Origin: a virus
Length of the DNA: 22,124 nt
Strand: one strand, 5' to 3'
Virus record (IMG/VR): IMGVR_UViG_3300030101_001247
Location: 1 to 22,124 of that record
The position numbers were made by a program, and so were the translations under genes. Position 1 is the stretch's first letter, and the number at the start of each line of letters is the position of its first letter. A model generated the notes under the pieces. It saw nothing but the letters and a program-made list of their open reading frames with translations, was not told the DNA's origin and did no database searches. Of the stretch, positions 5,216 through 12,711 are shown piece by piece.

Positions 5216-6750
5216 TGCACGGCTTGGCAAAGAATTACCTCCAACGGTACGAAAAAGCTAAGTCGCACCGTCAACTTTTCGAGAACCTGTTTGATGAATG
5301 TTATGAATATGCTCTCCCGCAACGTGAAGGCTTTACGAAAATGTCTCCCGGTCAACGTAGAGATGATCGGATATTCGATGAAACGGCTGTTGTCGGCGTG
5401 CAAGAGTTTGCCTCACGTTTGCAGAACGGCATTTGCCCGAACTTTGCTAGGTGGGCAGATTTTATTGCTGGGTCTGAAGTTGAAGATGTTAATCAAGATC
5501 GCATCAATAATGAACTGGATGAAGTCACGGAATATGTTTTCGAGATCATCCAAAACTCAAACTTCGGGCAAGAAGCGCACGAGAGCTTCCTAGACCTTGC
5601 AGTTGGAACTGGATGTCTTCTTGTAGAAGAAGGGGATGCAATCAACCCTGTGCGGTTTAACGCCGTGCCATTGCCGCAAATCGTTCTTGAAAATGGACCT
5701 GATGATCGTATTGATCATGTCTATCGTGAACGTGAGTTGCGAATGAGAGATTTACCTATTGCATATCCAAAGGCTGTTTTGTCTGCGGATATGGCGTCTA
5801 AGGTAATGAATCAGCCTGATCGTAAATGCAAAATTATCGAAATTGTTTGCAAGCTGTATGATAAGCCAAACGTAGAACGACATGCGTTCTATGTTATCAC
5901 TAAAGAAGATGGTGAGTTGCTATACGAAGAGGAGTTTGAGGGTGCTGGCTCAAATCCTTTTGTTTGCTTCCGCTGGTCGAAAGCGGCAGGTGAAGTGTAT
6001 GGGCGGGGTCCACTTGTCAATTCTCTGTCGGCTATTAAGACTACTAACCTCACAATCGAACTTGTGCTTGAGAACGCACAGATGGCTATAAGCGGCATCT
6101 ATCAGATGGATGATGATGGTGTTATCAACACAGACACGATCAATCTGATTCCCGGCACGATCATACCAAAGTCACCGACAAGCTCTGGGTTACAGCCAAT
6201 ACGTGCCGCTGGTTCGTTTGATGTTGCGAATCTCATCCTCAGTGATATGCGTAACAATATCAAACGTGCTTTGTATAATGATATGCTTGGTGACCCAAAC
6301 CGTACACCTGCAACAGCGACTGAAGTAGCAGAGCGGATGGCTGATCTCTCCCGTCGCATCGGCTCTGCCTTCGGGCGTTTGCAAGCAGAGTTTATCCAAC
6401 CTGTACTTCAGCGTGTTGTCTTTATTCTGAAGAAGCAAGGTCGCATTGAAATACCAACACTGAATGGTCGTGAGGTAAAGGTTCGCTCTGTATCTCCCCT
6501 CGCACAGGCTCAAGCAAATCAAGATATTGCATCGATTGATCGTTTTCTTGAAATGGTAGGTGGTCGTTTTGGACCACAGATGGTAAACCTGCTAGTCTCT
6601 TCAGAAGAGGCTGCAACGTATCTTGCAAAGAAGTTTGGTGTCCCAGACACTTTGATTAGAGATGCTGCGCAGCGTGAACAAATCGTTCAGGCGATGGCAC
6701 AAATGCAGGGGATGCAGCAGAATGTCCAACCAAATGAAGGTCAGACTTGA
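5215..6750 (+). CDS. Portal protein (T7-like head-tail connector)
   Basis: This 511-residue protein has the features of the T7 gp8-like connector family. The N-terminal helix contains ENLFDECYEYALPQREGF (about residues 23-40). A VVGVQEFASRLQNGICPNFARW-type segment lies near 59-80, split here only by my reading. The central core has LLVEEG and FRWSKAAGEVYGRGPLVNSL (about 250-275). A long C-terminal helical domain carries TPATATEVAERMADLSRRIG and ends in a Gln/Met-rich tail. As a dodecamer at one capsid vertex it forms the channel for DNA packaging and ejection and the docking site for tail-tube protein A. The start overlaps the previous stop (TAATG). Length matches the family. Confidence 0.95.
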   Translation: MHGLAKNYLQRYEKAKSHRQLFENLFDECYEYALPQREGFTKMSPGQRRDDRIFDETAVVGVQEFASRLQNGICPNFARWADFIAGSEVEDVNQDRINNELDEVTEYVFEIIQNSNFGQEAHESFLDLAVGTGCLLVEEGDAINPVRFNAVPLPQIVLENGPDDRIDHVYRERELRMRDLPIAYPKAVLSADMASKVMNQPDRKCKIIEIVCKLYDKPNVERHAFYVITKEDGELLYEEEFEGAGSNPFVCFRWSKAAGEVYGRGPLVNSLSAIKTTNLTIELVLENAQMAISGIYQMDDDGVINTDTINLIPGTIIPKSPTSSGLQPIRAAGSFDVANLILSDMRNNIKRALYNDMLGDPNRTPATATEVAERMADLSRRIGSAFGRLQAEFIQPVLQRVVFILKKQGRIEIPTLNGREVKVRSVSPLAQAQANQDIASIDRFLEMVGGRFGPQMVNLLVSSEEAATYLAKKFGVPDTLIRDAAQREQIVQAMAQMQGMQQNVQPNEGQT

Positions 6751-6985
6751 CGGCTTTAATCGTGCTGAAGAAGCTGACAAACAAATTTCATTAACAATAT
6801 CTCAATTATTCAATACCGCTTCTGGTAAAGAGGTGTTGAGGTATTTGCGTTCTATTACTATTGAAGCAGTCAGTGGAGGGAACGTAAGTGATGCTGAACT
6901 CAGACATTTAGAGGGTCAGCGATATCTTGTTGGCGTTATCGAACGTCGTATCAAACATGCCGAAAGGATAAAAACTGATGAATGA
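6722..6985 (+). CDS. Phage protein of unknown function between portal and scaffold, about 87 residues
   Basis: The frame is open from 6662, but most of that overlaps the portal. I choose ATG 6722 (product MSNQMKVRLDGFNRAEEADK...), which overlaps the portal by 29 bases and has GGGG about twelve bases ahead; ATG 6734 is a close alternative. Landmarks are LFNTASGKEVLRYLRSITIE and DAELRHLEGQRYLVGVIERR. The 'G..VL.YL.SIT.......DAELRHLEGQR.LV..I..R' pattern is a conserved small protein at this position in marine podoviruses. It looks all-helical. Function is unknown; its place suggests a head-assembly accessory. Its end overlaps the scaffold start by eight bases. Confidence 0.78.
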   Translation: MSNQMKVRLDGFNRAEEADKQISLTISQLFNTASGKEVLRYLRSITIEAVSGGNVSDAELRHLEGQRYLVGVIERRIKHAERIKTDE

Positions 6986-7697
6986 TGCAGATAATGTGGA
7001 GGTTGCAGAAACCGAAGCACCTGTTGACGGTATCCAATCTGAATCCGTAGAACGTCCTGAGTGGCTTCCTGAAAAGTTTAAAACCCCAGAAGACCTTGTC
7101 TCATCTTATTCACATCTTGAAAGCAAGTTGGGCAAGACTGACGAAGAGTTGCGTGCAGCAGTCAAAGAAGAGTTGCACCAAGAACAATGGCAAGATCGAC
7201 CAGCCACCGTTGGTGATTATACTATCCCAGAATCCCTTGATGAAGAGGCGGCTGTTGGTGACGATCTCCTTAACTGGTGGGCGCAGTTTTCTTACGATCA
7301 TGGCTTTGGCCAAGATAAGTTCGAGGCGGGGATTGAGAAGTATGTCGATGCCCTTACCGGAGGTATCGATCTTGAAGAAGAACACACAAAGCTCGGTGAA
7401 AACGCTGACGCTCGTATTGAAGCTGTTAAGCTATGGGCAAACCAGTTCTTTAGTGAGGAACAATATGATGCTGTTGAACGTCTTGGTGAAACAGCCCAAG
7501 GCATCGAGGTCCTCGAAAAAGTCATGTCAGCAATCAACATAACTCCGGTTGCTGGTAATGTAGAAGCTGGAACCCAGTTGTCTGAAGACGAACTGCGCTC
7601 CATGATGATGGATGAACGCTATTGGAAACAAGGCGCTCGTGATCCAGCATTTGTGAAGCAGGTGGACGATGGTTTCTCCAAAATGTATCAAGGCTAG
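6978..7697 (+). CDS. Capsid assembly scaffolding protein
   Basis: This acidic 239-residue protein is typical of podovirus scaffolds (T7 gp9-like). The disordered acidic N-terminus is followed by RPEWLPEKFKTPEDLVSSYS (about residues 26-45), a motif found at the start of many such scaffolds. A long charged, largely helical middle follows, and the C-terminus has DERYWKQGARDPAFVKQVDD near 212-231, likely the capsid-binding end. It templates capsid shell formation and leaves before or during packaging. It starts eight bases inside the preceding gene and lies upstream of the capsid gene, separated from it by the acetyltransferase-fold gene. Confidence 0.93.
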   Translation: MNDADNVEVAETEAPVDGIQSESVERPEWLPEKFKTPEDLVSSYSHLESKLGKTDEELRAAVKEELHQEQWQDRPATVGDYTIPESLDEEAAVGDDLLNWWAQFSYDHGFGQDKFEAGIEKYVDALTGGIDLEEEHTKLGENADARIEAVKLWANQFFSEEQYDAVERLGETAQGIEVLEKVMSAINITPVAGNVEAGTQLSEDELRSMMMDERYWKQGARDPAFVKQVDDGFSKMYQG

Positions 7698-8208
7698 GTA
7701 TGGCCAGATAAAGGTAAAGCCTGCTACGGCAACTCATGCTGGAAAGCTGCAACACCTCCTCCGGTTGACAGATTTGCGTGAGTGTATGATTCAAGGTTCG
7801 ACACCGTGGCGGGCTTTACACTTACCTCTTACTATAAATGATGCTGAAACATTCACAGCCTTGGTTGGCAAAACACCAATCTGCATGGGTGGCGTGTTGC
7901 CTTTCCATGATGCAGAAGATCGCATCGGGTCTATCTGGCTTCTTGGTTCACCATTAGTCGAAGATCATGCTTTGGACTTTCACAGGATGGTGAAAGACAT
8001 GGTCTCTTATTTCCAAACGCAGTATGATATCCTTGAGAATGTTGTTCCGATTGATCATGTGCGCAGCATTAAATGGTTGCGTAGTCTTGGTTTTTGTTTT
8101 GCATATACTCCAACAATAGTGAATAGCTACGAAGTATTAAGATTTGTGCGTTGCGCATCTAATATAGAAGTGTCATTCGAGGAGGACGAACGGCCTGCGT
8201 CAAACTGA
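7669..8208 (+). CDS. T7 gp13-like internal virion protein A with GNAT-type fold
   Basis: This 179-residue protein opens with KVKPATATHAGKLQHLLRLT and has a central strand pattern TPICMGGVLPF and SIWLLGSP. It ends its core with ENVVPIDHVRSIKWLRSLGF (residues 123-142), the arrangement of the phage gp13-like family (DUF2833, from memory), whose fold resembles GNAT acetyltransferases. In T7 gp13 is needed for assembly; no acetyltransferase activity is established there. The start is uncertain. ATG 7669 gives about 13 extra residues and overlaps the scaffold by 29 bases, with AGGTGG just ahead. The usual family start would fall near an ATA codon at 7708, and ATG 7700 in another frame stops after three codons. 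The 3' part contains the third copy of the repeated 13-mer. Confidence 0.85.
   Translation: MVSPKCIKARYGQIKVKPATATHAGKLQHLLRLTDLRECMIQGSTPWRALHLPLTINDAETFTALVGKTPICMGGVLPFHDAEDRIGSIWLLGSPLVEDHALDFHRMVKDMVSYFQTQYDILENVVPIDHVRSIKWLRSLGFCFAYTPTIVNSYEVLRFVRCASNIEVSFEEDERPASN
8141..8153 (+). promoter_or_regulatory. Candidate phage promoter or signal, copy 3 of GATTTGTGCGTTG
   Basis: This exact copy of the 13-base word lies inside the end of the gp13-like gene, 135 bases before the capsid ATG at 8289. It is read as RFVRC, the same register as RFVR in copy 1. A TAATAT sequence (8160-8165) follows six bases after the word, comparable with TATAAT five bases after copy 2. The capsid needs the most abundant transcript, so a promoter here would make sense. 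Flanking bases are not shared with the other copies, so only the word itself is repeated. Confidence 0.5.
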
Positions 8209-8288
8209 TGGCCCACTCGGATAACCATATGACGAGAGACGCGGACAACCGGGACTTGTAAAATCTTGTAACAGGAAGGACTGTTGTT

Positions 8289-9098
8289 ATGGCGTCTACT
8301 TTAGATACCGCCTTTATCAAGCAGTTTGAGTCCGAAGTTCACATGGCTTATCAGCGTATGGGTTCTAAGCTAAAGAACACTATTCGTAATCAGCAGGTGA
8401 GCGGAAATGTTGTTCGTTTCCAAAAAATCGGCGCAGGAACTGCTTCCACAAAATCGCGTAACGGCAATATCACGCCTATGGAGTTGGTACACACCAACGT
8501 CGAGGCGACGATGGAAGACCATTATGCAGCCGAGTACATCGACAAGCTCGATGAACTCAAGACCAATATTGATGAGCGTCAAGCTGTAGCCACCTCGGCT
8601 GCTGCTGCACTTGGTCGTAAGACTGACGAGCTTATCTACACCGCTATGGATGCGGGTGCGAACTCTACGCAAATCCATGACACAAGCTCGGCCGTAGAAA
8701 AGGCTGATCTTCTGACTCTGTTTGAAACCTTTGGTACTGCAAATGTACCGGAAGATGGCCAACGCTATCTTGCGATGCACCCGAAAGGTTTTGCTGATCT
8801 GTTCCTTATCAACGAGTTTGCATCGTCTGACTTTGTTGGTGAGCAGAATCTGCCATTCGCAGGCGGCATGACTATGAAGCAGTTTCTTGGTTTCAACATC
8901 TTCTCAACCTCTGCAATCACTGCTGGTAAGAATATCGCATACCATCAGAATGCGGTTGGTATCGGGGTAAACTCTGAAGTTTCGACTGAAGTAAACTATA
9001 TCCCTGAGAAGGTATCGCACCTTACCACCTCGATGATGTCGATGGGCGCAGTTGTTATTGATGACAACGGTGTCTACGAAGTCCTCGACAACAACTAA
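8289..9098 (+). CDS. Major capsid protein
   Basis: This 269-residue protein matches the compact phage capsid family found in marine podoviruses (Pfam Phage_capsid_2, from memory). The N-terminal FIKQFESEVHMAYQRMGSKL is followed by NTIRNQQVSGNVVRFQKIG, then YIDKLDELKTNIDERQAVA (about residues 82-100). The middle has DGQRYLAMHPKGFADLF, and the C-terminal strand region ends SMGAVVIDDNGVYEVLDNN. It is shorter than T7 gp10A (about 345 residues) but normal for this family. It forms the icosahedral shell on the scaffold. AGGAAGGA at 8274-8281 is a strong ribosome-binding site. An 80-base untranslated gap and a candidate promoter precede it. I see no frameshift site giving a 10B-like extended form. 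Confidence 0.93.
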   Translation: MASTLDTAFIKQFESEVHMAYQRMGSKLKNTIRNQQVSGNVVRFQKIGAGTASTKSRNGNITPMELVHTNVEATMEDHYAAEYIDKLDELKTNIDERQAVATSAAAALGRKTDELIYTAMDAGANSTQIHDTSSAVEKADLLTLFETFGTANVPEDGQRYLAMHPKGFADLFLINEFASSDFVGEQNLPFAGGMTMKQFLGFNIFSTSAITAGKNIAYHQNAVGIGVNSEVSTEVNYIPEKVSHLTTSMMSMGAVVIDDNGVYEVLDNN

Positions 9099-9112
9099 GA
9101 GGGAGATTAGTC

Positions 9113-9376
9113 ATGGCTTATTCTGCATCTGGTCTTACTCGCATGGCAGGCGGTGGTGGTCATAGCCTTTGGTTCTATGACTCGACTGACGCTCTGACTG
9201 CTGTTCGTGTGTCAGGATATTTCAACAATGCTGCTAGTATGCTGAATGTTGGTGATGTTATCTTTGTATATGATAGCGATGCACCAACAATGGGTATCTC
9301 AGTTGTTCTGTCGAACACTGGCTCTGTTGTTGATATTGCTGACGGCACGGCTCTGACCGTAAGCGACAGCGACTAA
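9113..9376 (+). CDS. Probable capsid decoration or minor head protein, 87 residues
   Basis: This starts 14 bases after the capsid stop, with GGGAG ahead of ATG 9113. The protein has MAYSASGLTRMAGGGGHSLW, then SGYFNNAASMLNVGDVIFVY, then a short beta-rich end, ISVVLSNTGSVVDIADGTAL. The 'YFN.A..MLNVGD.I.V' motif occurs in small proteins directly after the capsid gene in many marine phages. A beta-barrel decoration or head-stabilising protein is the likely role, from position and composition, not shown by a known fold. The TAA stop forms part of an AGGAG that is the only ribosome-binding-like sequence ahead of the next gene. Confidence 0.82.
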   Translation: MAYSASGLTRMAGGGGHSLWFYDSTDALTAVRVSGYFNNAASMLNVGDVIFVYDSDAPTMGISVVLSNTGSVVDIADGTALTVSDSD

Positions 9377-9458
9377 GGAGATTGGGCGGCGGGTGTTTCC
9401 CAGCGGTTGAGCGACCTTTGGTCTGGGTACACTAGGCACTCGCCGTCCAAACCATTAG
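9376..9458 (+). promoter_or_regulatory. Structured RNA between decoration protein and tail-tube A, with displaced ribosome-binding site
   Basis: AGGAG (9376-9380) is followed after three bases by a 12-pair stem. GGGCGGCGGGTG (9384-9395) pairs with CACTCGCCGTCC (9437-9448), including two G-U pairs that work only in the + strand RNA. Inside, CCCAG (9399-9403) pairs with CTGGG (9423-9427), around either GGTT/GACC (9405-9408/9413-9416) or GACC/GGTC (9413-9416/9420-9423). Ten bases later is the ATG of tail-tube A, with no other ribosome-binding site near. No T tract follows, so it is not a standard terminator. It lies where T7 has its late terminator between genes 10 and 11. Candidate roles are bringing AGGAG near the start (as in T4 genes 25 and 38), RNase III processing, or pausing. 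Confidence 0.65.
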
Positions 9459-10046
9459 ATGACATCAAGCGCAGCAAACTCATCTGTTGATATCGCCGCT
9501 CGTGCATTGACACTTATCGGGGCCAACCCGATTTCATCGTTTGATGATACGAGCACAGAAGCAACTGTTGCTAACAATATGTATGAGGATGTTGCACGAG
9601 CATCTTTATGTATGGCGCGATGGCGCTTTGCAACCAATCAACAAGTTCTAAACTTATTGTCTGACGAGCCAACTGGTCGTTTTGATCAGGCATATCAGCT
9701 TCCTGCAAGTCTGCTGATGCTTCATGCTTTGACAGTGAATGATCTAGTTGTTGATTATACTGTATATGGCGATAAGGCATTTGCCGATACGAATGAAGCA
9801 GATCAAGTAGTTGCAGATTTTACCTTTCGGGCTGAAGAGAACACTTGGCCTTCATATTTTACTTTGGCAGTAGAATATCAGCTTGCTGCAATCTTTGCGG
9901 CTGCGATTGCGCGTGATGATGGTTTGATGAGAATCATGGATGAGAAATACAAAGTTGCTATGTCTCAAGCACGCACTCTCGATTCACAACAACAAACTAC
10001 GCGTAAGCTGATAACGAACAGGTTCAAAGTTGAAAGGCGTAGTTAA
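9459..10046 (+). CDS. Tail-tube protein A (T7 gp11-like)
   Basis: This 195-residue gatekeeper protein is encoded just before tail-tube B, as in T7. The N-terminus has AARALTLIGANPISSFDD, then STEATVANNMYEDVARASLC, MARWRFATNQ and a YQLPASLLMLHALTVND stretch. The C-terminal helix has EYQLAAIFAAAIARDDGLM and ends in a basic tail. It docks as a ring under the portal and starts the tail tube. ATG 9459 gives the expected family N-terminus. Immediately upstream is CATTAG, with no ribosome-binding site; the nearest AGGAG is 78 bases away across the RNA fold. Its stop overlaps the next ATG (TAATG at 10046). Confidence 0.92.
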   Translation: MTSSAANSSVDIAARALTLIGANPISSFDDTSTEATVANNMYEDVARASLCMARWRFATNQQVLNLLSDEPTGRFDQAYQLPASLLMLHALTVNDLVVDYTVYGDKAFADTNEADQVVADFTFRAEENTWPSYFTLAVEYQLAAIFAAAIARDDGLMRIMDEKYKVAMSQARTLDSQQQTTRKLITNRFKVERRS

Positions 10047-12283
10047 TGGCACGAATCAGAGTACCGCTAACCAGCTTCGACTACGGTGAAGTTAGTCCAA
10101 ACCTACGCTCTCGTACAGATTCCCAAGTTTATAATCGCGCCGCTCAAACGCTGCGCAATTTCTTTATTCGCTCTGAGGGTGGCTTAGAGAAGCGTGCTGG
10201 CACTCGCATTTGGGCTGCTGCCGAAAGTGCTGTTACATATTCAAGCAGTGCAACAGGTATGCAGGTTCGATTAGAGCCATTTGTATTTTCTGATGATGAG
10301 CAGTACATCATCGCATTCTCAAATGCGCGTTGTGATATATACCGATTGCTAACAAATGGGACAGTTTCTCACATACAGGGTTTGACTGCCGATACAGCAT
10401 CGGGTGCCTTGCCGTGGACTCAAGCAAAATTAGGCGAGCTTACTTTTTCGCAAGCTGGCGATGTGATGTTTATAAATCACACTACGTTTATGATTCGTAA
10501 ACTGGTTCGCACTGGGTTAACAACCTTCCAAGTTGATACGTTTGAGTTCGAGCAATCGTCAGATAATAATCTAACATTCCAGCCGTATCATAGTTTTCAA
10601 GATGTTGCCGTGACACTCACATCATCTGCAACGAGTGGTAGTGGAGCAACGCTTACATCTAGTTCCAACTACTTTGAAAGTGGTCATGTTGGTACGACGT
10701 TGCGTATTGGCCAGACTGATGCACTAATTACTGGGTTTACAAACGCAACAACAGTAACAGCAACAATCAAAGGTACACTGCGTCAACAGCTTGCTATAGA
10801 TGCTCTGGAAACAGTAGAGGGCAGCAGCACAGTATTGGTAACTCACGCACTGCATGGTTTATCTGCTTCTGCATCCATTGTTATTGATCGTGCAGCAGCA
10901 GTTGGTGGGATTGCTGCTTCTAATATAAATGGAACACGAACTATTTCGGCTGTTCTCGATGAGAATACGTATGAGATCACAGCCGCAGCTAATGCCACCA
11001 GCACGGCGGTAGGAGGTGGCTCCCCACGTATTGCGACAGGTGCAGCTACAACAGAGTGGGCTGAACAGTCGTATTCCTCCTTGCGTGGGTATCCTGCCGC
11101 CGTGACTTTCCATGAAGGGCGTCTTTGGTTTGCTGGCACACAAGCGCAGCCAAATCATTTGTGGGCGTCGAAAAGTAATAGGTTTTTTAATTTTGATGTA
11201 GGTGATGGCAATGATGACGATGCTATCGATGTGACTGGTGCTGTTGGTACGTTTGATCAGATAAGACATCTGGTATCAAATCGTGATCTGCAAATATTTG
11301 CCAGTGAATCAGAATTTTTCATTCCTGCATTTACAACAACACCAGTAACACCAGCAACAGCACAGGTTCGCAGACAAACACCATTTGGCTCAAACTTTGT
11401 CAGACCAGAGCCTTTGGATGGTGCAACACTGTATGTACAAAAAGCTGGTAATGCTGTGAGAGAATATATTTTCAGTGATACTGAAGGTGCATATGTATCA
11501 ACTGAACTGTCTGTTCTTTCATCACATCTAATTACAAATCCATGGCAACAGGCTGTATCTAAGGGCGCAATGGACAAGCCTGAGAGCTTTGCATTTTATG
11601 TTGGCAGCGATGGTGATCTCACCGTTTTTTATTCGATGAGGGCTGACAAAAGACAAGGGTGGATGCGATGGACGACAACTGGCAGCTTCCATTCTGTTTG
11701 TGCCGTAGGCACGCGTTTGTTTACGGCTACTGTGCGAGATGATGGGAGCGGTACAAACAAGTTTTATATTGAAGAGTTCCAAGCCGATCAGCCAATGGAT
11801 TACTGCAATACATATTCCGGTAGCTCTGGTGTGTTTAGTGTAAGCTCCAATTTCAATAATGGGGCTACTGTAAAGGTTGTAAATGGCACTGATTATCTTG
11901 GCGAGTTTACTGTTGCTTCTGGGAATGTGGATGTATCTGCTGTTGATGCTACTGTATCATCTGTTTCAATTGGCTTTGCTTTTACACCTACGATGAAAAC
12001 TCTGCCTGTTGATGGCAATGTTCAGAATGGTCCAATGACAGGTAAGCCACGCAGGATTACTTCTGTAATTCTTGACCTTGAAGATACATTGTCAGTGTCT
12101 GTTGACGGGACTGATTTGATTATTCGAAATGTGAATGATGATTTTAGTAATGCACGCACAGCGATTTCTGGCAAAAAAGAGTTTTTTGTTTTGGGCTTTG
12201 ATCGTGACCCGACAGTAACTGTATCTCAATCAGCGCCAATGTCGTTGTCATTGAATGGCCTTGTTATGGAGATGACAATCTAA
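10046..12283 (+). CDS. Tail-tube protein B (T7 gp12-like)
   Basis: This 745-residue protein forms the nozzle of the short tail. The diagnostic N-terminus is FDYGEVSPNLRSRTDSQVYN with LRNFFIRSEGGLEKRAGTR (about residues 12-55), shared by tail-tube B and stabilisation proteins across podoviruses. Further landmarks are PAAVTFHEGRLWFAGTQAQP (about 350-368) and LQIFASESEFFIPAF (about 415-430). The rest is beta-rich, with Thr/Ser/Gly-rich strands consistent with a propeller-like body. Length fits the family (T7 gp12 is about 794). It is coupled at both ends by TAATG overlaps (10046 and 12283). Confidence 0.94.
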   Translation: MARIRVPLTSFDYGEVSPNLRSRTDSQVYNRAAQTLRNFFIRSEGGLEKRAGTRIWAAAESAVTYSSSATGMQVRLEPFVFSDDEQYIIAFSNARCDIYRLLTNGTVSHIQGLTADTASGALPWTQAKLGELTFSQAGDVMFINHTTFMIRKLVRTGLTTFQVDTFEFEQSSDNNLTFQPYHSFQDVAVTLTSSATSGSGATLTSSSNYFESGHVGTTLRIGQTDALITGFTNATTVTATIKGTLRQQLAIDALETVEGSSTVLVTHALHGLSASASIVIDRAAAVGGIAASNINGTRTISAVLDENTYEITAAANATSTAVGGGSPRIATGAATTEWAEQSYSSLRGYPAAVTFHEGRLWFAGTQAQPNHLWASKSNRFFNFDVGDGNDDDAIDVTGAVGTFDQIRHLVSNRDLQIFASESEFFIPAFTTTPVTPATAQVRRQTPFGSNFVRPEPLDGATLYVQKAGNAVREYIFSDTEGAYVSTELSVLSSHLITNPWQQAVSKGAMDKPESFAFYVGSDGDLTVFYSMRADKRQGWMRWTTTGSFHSVCAVGTRLFTATVRDDGSGTNKFYIEEFQADQPMDYCNTYSGSSGVFSVSSNFNNGATVKVVNGTDYLGEFTVASGNVDVSAVDATVSSVSIGFAFTPTMKTLPVDGNVQNGPMTGKPRRITSVILDLEDTLSVSVDGTDLIIRNVNDDFSNARTAISGKKEFFVLGFDRDPTVTVSQSAPMSLSLNGLVMEMTI

Positions 12284-12711
12284 TGGACCCGTTTCTGATT
12301 GCATTTACTGCGTTCTCTACTATTAACCAGATGCAAAATGCCAGTGCTGAAGCACGCTATCGTGCGCAGCAAGCTAAGATCGAAGGTGAGAATGCAAGAC
12401 TAATGGGCCTTGAGCGTCACAATCAAAGGCTCGATCAGCTTTCTGTTGCTCTCTCTACAAACAATGCTGTTGCTGGTTTTATGGGACGCGATGATCGCAG
12501 CATTGACGCTATCAATCGCAGATTACGCAAAGATGCTGGAACAGATGTAGCACGTAATACAATGAACACATTAAATGCTGTAGCTGCATCTAACCTTGAA
12601 GCTGCTGTTGCTCTTGCAAGAGGCAAGAATCAACAGAGAGCTATTTTGCTCGATAGTTTGTCGTCTGGATATGTGAATCACTTGCGCTTCAAGGATGTGA
12701 GGTCTGGTTAA
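12283..12711 (+). CDS. Internal virion protein B (T7 gp14-like)
   Basis: This 142-residue protein starts MDPFLIAFTAFSTINQMQNA, a short hydrophobic N-terminus, followed by a long helical Ala/Gln/Arg-rich body with AEARYRAQQAKIEGENARLM. It sits between tail-tube B and two very large helical proteins, the T7 position of gp14. In T7, gp14 is ejected first and forms the outer-membrane part of the DNA channel. Sequence similarity alone is weak, so the assignment rests on position, size and composition. Both ends overlap neighbours as TAATG. Confidence 0.82.
   Translation: MDPFLIAFTAFSTINQMQNASAEARYRAQQAKIEGENARLMGLERHNQRLDQLSVALSTNNAVAGFMGRDDRSIDAINRRLRKDAGTDVARNTMNTLNAVAASNLEAAVALARGKNQQRAILLDSLSSGYVNHLRFKDVRSG

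Noticed and set aside
5291-5593. 100-codon + strand open frame inside the portal gene
   Set aside because: It is a different frame of a clear portal gene, lacks a ribosome-binding site and shows no family-like pattern.
6662-6721. Upstream extension of the gene between portal and scaffold
   Set aside because: It lies wholly inside the portal gene, has Arg/Cys-rich out-of-frame-like composition, and the family-like sequence begins after ATG 6722.
8209-8288. Hairpin or terminator before the capsid gene
   Set aside because: Only CTCG/CGAG with a 13-base loop (8216-8219/8233-8236) can be drawn, with no T tract; too weak to report as a feature.
8289-9112. T7-like frameshift giving a longer minor capsid protein
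   Set aside because: I found no slippery heptamer near the capsid stop; the -1 and +1 frames there do not offer an extended product.
9384-9448. Possible tRNA (seven-pair acceptor-like GGGCGGC/GCCGTCC and a D-loop-like GCGGTTGAGC)
   Set aside because: Pairing continues to 12 pairs, total length is only 65 bases, and there is no T-arm with a GTTC-type loop, no anticodon arm of correct geometry and no CCA.
9384-9458. Rho-independent terminator like T7 T-phi
   Set aside because: The stem is strong but is followed by AAACCATTAG with no T tract, and a loop of over 40 bases is too large for a classic terminator.
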